Assembly (NCBI GenBank): GCA_964353355.1
Contig: CAYGVT010000143.1
Location: 17,714-81,713, forward strand
Reading direction: 5' to 3'
From: CAYGVT01 sp964353355
GTDB taxonomy: Archaea; Thermoplasmatota; DTKX01; GCA-020343715
DNA length: 64,000 nt
In this document: positions 1 through 8,500 of the stretch, in pieces
How the letters are laid out: each line of letters starts with the position of its first letter
Position numbering within the stretch: the stretch's first letter is position 1
Position numbers and translations under genes: made by a program
Notes under the pieces: model-generated
Seen by the model: only the letters and a program-made list of their open reading frames with translations
Database searches by the model: none
What the model was told of the DNA's origin: nothing

Positions 1-1
1 G

Positions 2-283
2 AAGAACATCAACGACCGCGAGTTCCTGCACAACCTGTTCGCCTACCTCAAGACGCTCTCGTGCACCACGCTGGTCACCGGCGAGGAGACCTACGAGGAC
101 ATCCCGGGTTCCCTCGAGGCCTACATGGTGGACGGCATCATAGTGATGTCCTACCCCGAGCAGGAGGGCGTGCGGCGCAAGTACATCGAGGTCCTCAAGA
201 TGCGCGGCACGAACCACACCACCGGCCGCCAGCTGCTGGACGTAACGTCCGACGGCGTCACCATCCAGGCCGGGCTGCGCTGA
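2..283 (+). CDS. KaiC/RecA-like ATPase domain protein, C-terminal 93 residues (5' partial)
   Basis: The reading frame enters from the left edge and stops at 281-283. The visible residues have the look of the last third of a KaiC/GvpD-type RecA-superfamily ATPase: a helix (REFLHNLFAYLKTL), a strand with a threonine-rich turn (TTLVTGEE), a second strand (VDGIIVMSY) and then RRKYIEVLKMRGTNH, the conserved basic patch that normally follows it. In the family the Walker A and B motifs lie upstream and so outside the window. Archaeal KaiC-like proteins are cytosolic ATPases, often of regulatory function; which one this is cannot be told from the tail. It converges on the ribbon-helix-helix gene downstream. 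Confidence 0.75.
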   Translation, partial: KNINDREFLHNLFAYLKTLSCTTLVTGEETYEDIPGSLEAYMVDGIIVMSYPEQEGVRRKYIEVLKMRGTNHTTGRQLLDVTSDGVTIQAGLR

Positions 284-404
284 GCGTGGCTTGGGTGGTA
301 AGGCACCGCCGCCCGATGGCGTGTCGATTTGTCAAGAGGTCCCAGCGAGGGCCAGTGCGGTCCCTCGAGGGTGGATGCTGTCGCCCAGGGATGTGAGGGG
401 GGGA

Positions 405-426
405 ACGGGGCGGTTCCCCGCCCCGT
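405..426. terminator. GC-rich hairpin between convergent genes
   Basis: A perfect 9-bp stem (ACGGGGCGG / CCGCCCCGT) with a TTCC loop lies between the KaiC-like gene and the convergent ribbon-helix-helix gene. There is no clear T-run on either side, so a terminator role is inferred from position only. Confidence 0.4.
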
Positions 427-474
427 GGTGCACCCCACGCCCATCTTCCAAAGCCTGCTTCCCTGCCCTGCGCC

Positions 475-753
475 TCACGGCCTGAGGTACTTCGCCTCGA
501 CCTCCTCGAGCTCGGCCGCCTTCATGTCGAGCTCTTGGAGGCGCTTCTGTTTCTCCAGCACGAGGTCGACCCTCGCGTAGAGGAGGTCCCGCACCGCCGT
601 TCGGATGGCCTCGGACCTTGATGGGAAGTCGTCAACGCGGACCAGGAGGTCGAGCCTCTTGAGCCAGCGGGATGGCAGTCGGATCGTGATCTTCTCATTC
701 TCCTCCTCCATCCTCATCACCTCACGAGGGTCTATTCGACCTCTTTTGTCCAT
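475..753 (-). CDS. Ribbon-helix-helix (CopG/NikR-like) DNA-binding protein
   Basis: A 92-residue protein with a ribbon-helix-helix fold: a beta strand EKITIRLP followed by two helices (RWLKRLDLLV and SRSEAIRTAVRDLL) with the family's SRSEAIR signature at the start of the second helix. An acidic/basic coiled-coil tail (EKQKRLQELDMKAAELEEVEAKYL) follows and could mediate dimer or tetramer contacts. Such proteins are dimeric transcription regulators; the target is unknown. A minus-strand TATA element (TATTTATA, 789-796) predicts transcription starting near 765, which rules out longer in-frame starts upstream. The ATG at 753 is preferred; the ATG at 717, preceded by GAGGTG, is also possible. It is divergent from pyrF. 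Confidence 0.75.
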   Translation of the reverse strand: MDKRGRIDPREVMRMEEENEKITIRLPSRWLKRLDLLVRVDDFPSRSEAIRTAVRDLLYARVDLVLEKQKRLQELDMKAAELEEVEAKYLRP

Positions 754-788
754 CCTTTGTCCGACAAACGCCATAACATCCGGGGTGC

Positions 789-796
789 TATAAATA
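789..796 (-). promoter_or_regulatory. TATA box of the ribbon-helix-helix gene
   Basis: TATTTATA on the minus strand in a GC-rich context, about 36 bases before the ATG at 753. Confidence 0.6.
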
Positions 797-923
797 CCTT
801 GCGACACGGCTCCCAGCGGGCGACGCACGCGCGCTGGACATCGAGACTTGCGACCTACCGGGCCGCACGTCGCGCCTCGGTCGCGGCGGCACACTTATGA
901 AAAGGAGCGCCCATGGGGGCGCG

Positions 924-1580
924 ATGTCAGGCACGATGCAGTTCAAGCGGCACCTGGTGCTCGCCCTGGACGACGTGGAGCCCCAGGCGGCCATGGCCAT
1001 CGCCCGCGCGCTGGGCCACGGTCTGGACGCGGTCAAGGTGGGCTGGCCCCTCGTGCTCTCGTCGGGCACGGGCATCGTGGGCAGGCTCGCGGACGTGGTG
1101 CCCGTCATCTGCGACTTCAAGGTGGCCGACATCCCCGCCGTCACGGAGATGATCGTCAAGGCGGCCGCGGGCGCGGGCGCGCGCGGCGTCATCGTGCACG
1201 GCTTCGTGGGCTCGGACTCGGTCGCGGCCGCGGTCAGGTCCTCGATGGGCGCGGACGTGTTCGTGGTGGCGGAGATGAGCCATCCGGGCGCGGTCGAGCA
1301 CATGCAGGGCCGCGCCGAGGCCATCGCACGGTCCGCGAAGGACGCGGGGGCCGCGGGCATCATCGCCCCGGCCACGCGGCCCGAGCGCGTGACAGCGCTG
1401 CGCGAGGTCGTCGGCACCGGGATGCGCATCCTCTCGCCCGGCGTGGGCGCGCAGGGCGGTGACGCGGGCAAGGCCATCAAGGCGGGCGCGGACGCCGTCA
1501 TCGTGGGCCGTTCGCTCTACCGCGCCCCCAACCCCCAGCTCGCGCTGGACGAGCTGCTGGGGCAGATGCGCGGCGTGTGA
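924..1580 (+). CDS. pyrF: Orotidine 5'-phosphate decarboxylase
   Basis: OMP decarboxylase, the last step of de novo UMP synthesis, cytosolic. The 218-residue length suits the short archaeal form. Visible landmarks are the N-terminal substrate Asp (LVLALDD), the VKVGWPL strand, the catalytic CDFKVADIPAV segment (the family's D-x-K-x-x-D tetrad), the SHPGA loop that follows the sixth strand, APATRPERV, and the phosphate-binding SPGVGAQGGD and VGRSLYRAPNP loops. The TATA-like CTTATGAAAA at 894-903 puts transcription initiation at about 922, so the ATG at 924 is taken as a nearly leaderless start; an upstream ATG at 897 would overlap the TATA element. It may share control with the divergent ribbon-helix-helix gene. 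Confidence 0.93.
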   Translation: MSGTMQFKRHLVLALDDVEPQAAMAIARALGHGLDAVKVGWPLVLSSGTGIVGRLADVVPVICDFKVADIPAVTEMIVKAAAGAGARGVIVHGFVGSDSVAAAVRSSMGADVFVVAEMSHPGAVEHMQGRAEAIARSAKDAGAAGIIAPATRPERVTALREVVGTGMRILSPGVGAQGGDAGKAIKAGADAVIVGRSLYRAPNPQLALDELLGQMRGV

Positions 1581-1640
1581 GGGACGGCGCCCCCGTCCCC
1601 CGTCGTGATGGACACGGGCCTCCTGTGCGCGGACGGTCGC

Positions 1641-4600
1641 TCAGTCCCGCCTGGCGCGCGATGCCACCCCGGCCAGGGCCACGGCCGTCACCAAGGCCAG
1701 GGCGGCCGCGAGCGCGCCCATGCCCGGCATCAGGCCTCCGTCCGTCACATCCCCGTCCCCGTCATCCGGCGGCGGGGTCACCGGTTGCGCCCTGACCGTG
1801 ATGGTCCCCGACAAAGTGCCCGTCGCGCCCCTGTCGTCGATGAGTGTCATATTCCATGTGTAGGCGCCGGGGGCCAGGTACTCGTGGAAGGCCTCGCGGC
1901 CCTCCACGGACGAACCGTCGCCGAACAGCCATATCCACTTGGAGACCAGCCCGTCGGGGTCGTGCGACGCCGAGCAGTCGAACCTCACGGTCTCGTTCAC
2001 GTACGCGGACACCACGACCGTTGCCGCCGCCTCTGGGGGCCTGTTGGCGATGGTGATGCCGATGGTCGTCGTCGCGGTGCGGCTGTCGTCGTCCATGACC
2101 GTCAGGCGCACCGTGTAGCAACCGGGCGCATCGTAGGCGTGGCTGACCGCCATGCCGTCCGCGGTCCGCCCGTCGCCGAAGTCCCAGAACCACCGCTCGA
2201 CCGAGCCGTCGGCGTCGGTGCTGTTGGCGCTAGAGAAGTTCACGGCCACGAGAGAGATGGAATCCGCGGGGCCGGACGCGACCGGCACCGGGGGCCGGTT
2301 CTCGACCTGCACGAACACCGTGGTGCTGTCCGCCCCTCCCGCGTCGTCCAGGACAGTGAGCACGATCATGTACACGCCGTCGGCCGCGTAGGTGTGGCCC
2401 ACGGTCTGGCCGTGGGCGAGGGAGCCGTCGCCGAATATCCAGGTCCAGTCGACGATGGCGCCGTCCGCGTCCGAGGAGGCGCGCCCGTCGAACGAGATCG
2501 TGTCCGAGGTGAGCACGATGGACGGGGCGGCCGCCGCCCGCGCGCGAGGCGCGCGGTTGAGCACGCGCACCTCTACATCGGTCGAGGACTCGAGGCCGCC
2601 GTCGTCGACCACGATGAGCCTCACCTTGTAGGTGCCGAGCTTGGCGTAGGCGTGCCTCACCGTGGGACCGAGCGATGTCGTGCCGTCCCCGAGGTTCCAC
2701 CGGAACTCGGTGATGGTGCCGTCGAGGTCGTGCGACTGGGTGCCCGAGAGCGAGGCCTCCTCGCCCGAGAGCATTGTGAGCGTTCCCGTCACCTTGGCTA
2801 CGGGTGCCACGTTCCTGACCACGACCTGGAACGAGGTCGAGGCTACGGCACCGTCGTCATCCGTGACCGTCAGCGTCACGTTGTAGTCTCCGCGGCCCGA
2901 GTACGCGTGCGAGGTCGTCGGACCGGTGCCGGTGGCGCCGTCCCCGAAGACCCAAGTCCACTCGACGATGATGCCGTCAGGGTCCGTCGCGGTGCGACCG
3001 TCCATCCGCACGAGAGCCCCCGTGACCGTGTCGACGTCGGGAAGGGCGACCACCGCCGGCGGGCGGTTGAGGGCCTTCACCGTTAGCGTGGCCGTCCCCT
3101 CGGCCCCGTCGTCGTCCGTGACCGTCAGCGTGACGGCGTACACGCCGCTGTCGGCGTAGGCGTGGGTGACCGTCGGCCCGTAGGCGAGCACGCCGTCGCC
3201 GAGGTCCCAGCAGTACCAGAGCGGGCGGCCGTCGGGGTCCGAGGTGCCCTCCGAGCCGAAGGTGAGCTCGACGGCCGTCAGGGCCTCCGATGGCTGCGCG
3301 GAGGCGGAGGCCGCGGGCGGGCGGTTGAGGATGGTGACCATGAGCTCCGTGGACGCGGACGCGCCGTCCTGGTCCACGACCGTGAGGCGCACGACGTACC
3401 AGCCGTCGTCCGCGTAGGAGTGCTTTGCCGTCGCGCCCGTGGCCGAGCCGCCGTCGCCGAACGACCAGATGTGCTCGGAGATCTGGTTCTCCGGGTCGGT
3501 CGATTCGGAGCCGTCGAACGAGAGCTCCACGCCCGTCAGGGCGGACGTCGACGTCGCGTTGATGGCCGCGGTCGGGGCCTGGTTGCGGACGGTGACGAGC
3601 ACGCTCGTGGAATCCACGGCGCCACCGTCGTCGCTCACCGTGAGGATGACGAGGTACGTGCCGTAGGAGACGTAGGTGTGCTCCACCGTCACGCCGTAGG
3701 CCCGTGCGCCGTCGCCGAAGGCCCAGCTCCAGTTGACGACCGAGCCGTCCGCGTCGGAGGACTGGCTGCCATTGAAGCTGACCGGCGAGGACCGCGTGAC
3801 CTCGGAGGGGCTGGCCGTCGCGACCGCCCTCGGGGCCCTGTTCTTGACCGTGACGTTGAACAGCGCCGACGCGGTGGCGCCGTCGTCGTCCTTGACCGTG
3901 AGCGTGACCTCGTACGTGCCTGGCCTGTCCCACGAGGTGGTGGCGTCCGCCGTCGTGTACACGCGGCCGCCGCCGCAGTCCCACCGCCATTCGGCGATGT
4001 AACCGTCAGGGTCGCCGCAGAGCGTGCCGAAGAACGTGACGGTCCCGTTCGTGAGCGCCTCGAGGTCCTCGAAAACCGCGATGGGGGGCCTGTTCAACAC
4101 GGCGACCGTCGTCGTCGCGCTGCCCGCGACGCCCGCCGTGTCCGTCACCACCAGCGTGACCGTGTAGCTCCCGTCGTCGCTCCAGTTGTGGGACGCGACA
4201 GGGCCCTCGGCCGACGCGCCGTCGCCGAAGTCCCACCCGTAGGTCGCGAGGTTCGAGTCCGGGTCGTAGGAGGAGGTCGCGTTGAGCTCGACGTCCTCGA
4301 ACGTGAGGACCGTGGTGAGGTTGGCGCGGGCGATGGCCACGGGTGCCGAGTTGCCCACGATGATGTTGCGGCTCTTGTAGGAGAGCGCACCGTCGTCGTC
4401 GATGGTGACCAGGGTGAGGTTGTATGTGCCGTTGCTGGCGTAGGTGTGGACGACGGTGACCCCGTCGTCCGTTGCGCTGTCCCCGAATATCCAAGTGTAG
4501 TTGGTGATGGTGCCGTCCACGTCCCGGGATGCGCTGGCGTCGAGGCCGATGGGCTCGCCCTTGGCGACGATGGTCCTGTTGGCCTTGAAGTCGGCGACCG

Positions 4601-5582
4601 GCGCCTGGTTGAGCACGACGATCGTCACCGTGGTGCTGTCGGACACACCGTCGTCGTCGGTGACCGTGAGCTTCACGCCGTAGCTGCCGTCGTCGTCGTA
4701 GGAGAGCGTCACCGTGGCGCCCGTCCGGACCGTCCCGTTGTGCAGCTCCCACGTCCACCTGGCGATGTGGCCGTCGACGTCGAGGGAGCTCTCGCCCGAC
4801 ATCGTGAACGGCGTCATTGTGTTGATCGTCCGCCCCACCGCCACGGCCAGTGGCCTCCTGTTGAGAACCCAGACGGTGAGCGTCGCTTCGTCCGTCCCGC
4901 CGTCGGGGTCGGTCACGACGAGCGTGACGTTGTACGAGCGACCCGGCGACGGCGAGCCGTCGTTGTAGGAGTGCGAGACGTTGGCGCCGCTGAGGATCGC
5001 CCCATCCCCCAGGTACCAGAGGTAGCACGAGATGCTGCCCTCCGGGTCGGTCGAACCCGTGCCGTCGAACGTCAATCGTTCGTAGGACATCACGGTCGAC
5101 GCGCTGGCCGTCGCCACCGCCGATGGCGGGGCGTTGACGGTAATGGTCCTCGTGGCCACGTTGTTGGTCTCGTCGTCCTCGGCCACGTCATCGTCCGGAT
5201 CGACCGTGGCCCTGACGGTGTGGTCGCCGGCCGACGCGCCCGAGAGGTCCCAGCCGAAAGAAGCGACCGCGGTACCGCCCTTTGCGCAATCGATCGGGCC
5301 CGCGATGCCGACGTCCTTGGACGCCGTCGTGTCGCGTAGCGTGACATAGAGGCCCGTGGCGTTGGCGTCGCCGTCGTTGTGGACCGTGACGTTGACCACG
5401 CAGGTCGTGCCCTGCGTGGGCCTGTCGACCGCGGGGTCGATGTCGGTGGGGCCCACCGACAGGTCGGGGGCCGCGTCCGCATCATCTGGGATTGCGATGA
5501 GCACGACCGCGAGCGCGGCCACCACGATGGCGACCAGGCCCGCGATGGACAACGCCCTGGGGGCGAACCTGCCTGCGCCCAT
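1641..5582 (-). CDS. Giant surface protein with about 13 PKD-like repeats
   Basis: A 1313-residue exported protein. Residues 10-38 form a signal peptide or signal anchor (LSIAGLVAIVVAALAVVLIAI). A CARDB-like domain (DLSVGPTDI, NVTVHNDGDANATGL) occupies roughly 40-150. Thirteen tandem PKD-like beta-sandwich repeats follow, each about 88 residues, recognisable by WxFGDG, HxY and YxVxLTVxDDDG; copies 2 and 5 have degenerate GDG motifs. The C terminus has a PDDGDGD stalk, the segment MPGMGALAAALALV and a short basic tail, which together resemble a PGF-CTERM-like sorting signal or anchor. The ATG directly abuts the stop of the upstream gene (TAG-ATG), so the two are translated from one message. 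PKD repeats typically mediate protein or glycan contacts at the cell surface; no catalytic domain is visible. Confidence 0.9.
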   Translation of the reverse strand: MGAGRFAPRALSIAGLVAIVVAALAVVLIAIPDDADAAPDLSVGPTDIDPAVDRPTQGTTCVVNVTVHNDGDANATGLYVTLRDTTASKDVGIAGPIDCAKGGTAVASFGWDLSGASAGDHTVRATVDPDDDVAEDDETNNVATRTITVNAPPSAVATASASTVMSYERLTFDGTGSTDPEGSISCYLWYLGDGAILSGANVSHSYNDGSPSPGRSYNVTLVVTDPDGGTDEATLTVWVLNRRPLAVAVGRTINTMTPFTMSGESSLDVDGHIARWTWELHNGTVRTGATVTLSYDDDGSYGVKLTVTDDDGVSDSTTVTIVVLNQAPVADFKANRTIVAKGEPIGLDASASRDVDGTITNYTWIFGDSATDDGVTVVHTYASNGTYNLTLVTIDDDGALSYKSRNIIVGNSAPVAIARANLTTVLTFEDVELNATSSYDPDSNLATYGWDFGDGASAEGPVASHNWSDDGSYTVTLVVTDTAGVAGSATTTVAVLNRPPIAVFEDLEALTNGTVTFFGTLCGDPDGYIAEWRWDCGGGRVYTTADATTSWDRPGTYEVTLTVKDDDGATASALFNVTVKNRAPRAVATASPSEVTRSSPVSFNGSQSSDADGSVVNWSWAFGDGARAYGVTVEHTYVSYGTYLVILTVSDDGGAVDSTSVLVTVRNQAPTAAINATSTSALTGVELSFDGSESTDPENQISEHIWSFGDGGSATGATAKHSYADDGWYVVRLTVVDQDGASASTELMVTILNRPPAASASAQPSEALTAVELTFGSEGTSDPDGRPLWYCWDLGDGVLAYGPTVTHAYADSGVYAVTLTVTDDDGAEGTATLTVKALNRPPAVVALPDVDTVTGALVRMDGRTATDPDGIIVEWTWVFGDGATGTGPTTSHAYSGRGDYNVTLTVTDDDGAVASTSFQVVVRNVAPVAKVTGTLTMLSGEEASLSGTQSHDLDGTITEFRWNLGDGTTSLGPTVRHAYAKLGTYKVRLIVVDDGGLESSTDVEVRVLNRAPRARAAAAPSIVLTSDTISFDGRASSDADGAIVDWTWIFGDGSLAHGQTVGHTYAADGVYMIVLTVLDDAGGADSTTVFVQVENRPPVPVASGPADSISLVAVNFSSANSTDADGSVERWFWDFGDGRTADGMAVSHAYDAPGCYTVRLTVMDDDSRTATTTIGITIANRPPEAAATVVVSAYVNETVRFDCSASHDPDGLVSKWIWLFGDGSSVEGREAFHEYLAPGAYTWNMTLIDDRGATGTLSGTITVRAQPVTPPPDDGDGDVTDGGLMPGMGALAAALALVTAVALAGVASRARRD

Positions 5583-8500
5583 CTACTTCCCCCCGTCGCC
5601 CTCCTGCGTCGGAGGCCTGCTGACCTTCCTGACCCGTGGCCGGCCGTCGCCCTCGGGCGTCTTGATGGCCTCCTCGTCGACCTTCGGGGTCACAACCGCA
5701 CGACGGACGACCGGCCTCGGGCCCGCACCTGCGATGCCCTCGGGCGCGCGCTTCATGGTGGAGGCGTCGACCGCGACCTCGCCGTTGGCCGGCACGGCCG
5801 CGGCGCCCACCGGGGCCTCAGGGATTGGCGCCACCGCCTCGCCGCCCTCGGCGACGGCCGAGGGGGGCTCCTCGATCGGCACGGCCGGGACGGTCACTTC
5901 CCCGGGTCCGGCGGGCGGCCGCTCATCGTCGTCGCTCTCCTCGGGGTGACGGAACTCGGTGCCGCAGTAGGGGCAATTGTCCACCTTCGAGGGTATCCAC
6001 GAGCCGCACTCGCTGCACTTGGCCACCTCGGTCTCGAACTCGGCGCCGCACCTCGGACAGACCTTCGCGTTCTCGGGCACGATCGTGCCGCACTCGCCGC
6101 ACTCGACCACCTTGCCGCGCGACGAGAGGTACATCTGCGCCATCACGGCGGCGACGACCAGGACGGCCACGACGACCGCGATGAGCACCCCGAAAAGGAG
6201 CCTGTTGTCCTTATGTCCCTGTGGCTCCTGCACCTCTATCACGACGACGGTGAACTTCACCTCCGCGGAGGTCAGGCCCCACGCCTCGTCCTTCGCGGTA
6301 ATCAGGTAGTTCCACTGGCCGATGTAGGGCGGGCTCGGGTAGTCGAAGGTGAACGCGCCCACGCCGTCGGCCTGGCGCTGGAGGGTCTGCTTCGTCGGGT
6401 CGTCCTTGCACAGCACCTTCGCGCCCGCGACGGGGCGGCCCGTTGCCGTGTTGTAGCGCACGGTCCCCTTGATGACCAGGGGCGTGCCCACGGGATGGTC
6501 CAGCAGCTTCTCCGTCACGAGCACGACGACCAGCAGGGTCGCGGGGGGCTCGATGACGTCGAGGGCGATGGCGTGCGCCCTGCCCGTGATCCCCGTGAAG
6601 GGTCCAGAGCCCGTGATTTCGACCTCGAGGCTGTATGCCCCGGTCCTCTCGGGCGCGGTGATGGTGAAGGCGAAGCTGCCCGATGGGTCGACCCCGGTCG
6701 AGTTCTGCCAGATGGCAGTGCCATTGCTGACCAGCTTCACCAGGGCCGTACCCTCGTACATCGGCTGGCGGCCGACGAGGTAGGTCGCCACGGCCGCGCC
6801 CCTGACGGTGAACACGGACCCGCTCACCACGGTGCGGTTCTCGAGCGAGAGCTCGACATCGACGCCCGTCGGCGGGAGCAGTGGCTCGGGGAAGAAGGCC
6901 GAGACGACCCGGCTTTTGTCGAGACCCACGTAGGACACGACCTGGTCGGACACGTCCTCGGGGCTGTAGACGACGACCTTGTAGTTTCCCAAGAACCGCT
7001 CGCCGTCCCTGTCGACGATGGAGCCGAGCAGCGGGATGCGCACCTCGCCGTCGTCGTTGGTGAGCCCGCGCGCGACGAGCGTCCCGTTCTGGGTGAAGCT
7101 CACCTCGACATCCGCGCCGCCGACCAGGTTCCCCAAGGAATCCTGGGCATGCACGGTCAGGTACCAGTACACGAGAACGGTGGACTCGCAGAGCGTGAAT
7201 GGCCGTGGAATCTGCGCGTCGTAGAGGTAGACCTTCGCGGACAGGGGCAGCTCGTCAATGGGGTTGTTGAAGGTCGTGCTGTCGCCGTAGAAGGTGGAGA
7301 CGTTGAAGTGGAGCGGCTCCTCCGTGCTAACGACGCTGCCAGCGATGGTCAGGATGGTCGCACGCACGCGCAGCGACTTGAGACCGACCATGCAGTCCGA
7401 GAGGTTGCACAGGCCCGCACCGATGTCCGCGTCCTCGGCGGCCATTGCGACATCATTCAGCGAGACCGTCGGACAGTCCGTCAGTATGTGTTCCGCCGAG
7501 AGGCGGCCGCCGTCCATGCTGAAGGAGGGTGTCTCGAGCACGATCAGGTCCGAATCGACGATGCACCCGGCCTGCAGGAGGACCGCGCCCCCGCGCAGCA
7601 GCAGCCGGCCTATGATGGTCGCGTTGGTGGCGGTGATCCTCGCCTCGTCCTGCGCAACGATCGCGTTCACATCGACCTTGCTGCCCCCGCTCAGCACCAG
7701 CTCGGCCGAATCGTAGAGGTAGACGTTGATGTGCTGGTTTGAGGTGAGCGTGGCCCCGTCCAGGGTCAGCACGCCGCTGCCCTCGACAAGGACGTAGAAC
7801 TGGTGGTCGCGGTCCTGGAGCACATCGAGCGTGGCCGAGGTGACCCTGAGCGCCCCGCGCACGACGATGCTGCCATCCTGTATGAAGTCCGCGACGAGGT
7901 CGAGCGGCGCCGAGCCCGCCTCGAGCACCAGGTCGCCCGTGGTCGTTCCCACGAGGTCGCGGGGCTCCACGGGCGGGAGCACCGCGGTCATCGCCGGTCT
8001 GTTCGCGTCGGCCGTCACGTCGGGGAACGGCAGCAGCAGCAGGGGCGTCTCGGAGGAGACGGATGAGAAGGAGGCGATGACCCTGTAGTTACCGATGAAG
8101 TGGTACTGTCCGGACTCGATGACGTCCGACACGACATCCAGGGCCACCTTCCCATCGGCCCCCCCGGTCGCGGTCGCGACGACGGTGCCGTTGATGAAGT
8201 GGACGATGGAGACGGAGGCGTGCGGGATGACGAGGGTGGACTCGTCCACGACGAGCACCTCCACCAGCCTGAAGACCGTGGCCTTGGAGGTCTCGTCCGT
8301 CACAACGCTGCCGCACGTGGCGTTGTGCAGCTCCATGTCCGCGCCGGACCTCAGCTCGATGCTCGGCTCGGCGCCGCCCAAGATCGCGCAGTCCGTGAGC
8401 ACCGCGACGCCCCCCGTCATCAGGAGGGGGCCGGTGAGGGTGAGCTCGACGCCCCTGGCCGTCAAGCGCGCGCCGGCAAGCTCGAACTGCCCGGAGACCA

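Noticed and set aside
3162..5339. Long open frames antisense to the PKD gene
   Set aside because: They follow the codon bias of the GC-rich PKD gene on the opposite strand, have arginine/valine-rich random composition and no domain, promoter or ribosome site.
5379..7742. Long open frame antisense to the CARDB gene
   Set aside because: Shadow of a GC-rich gene; no recognisable motif and unlikely amino-acid composition.
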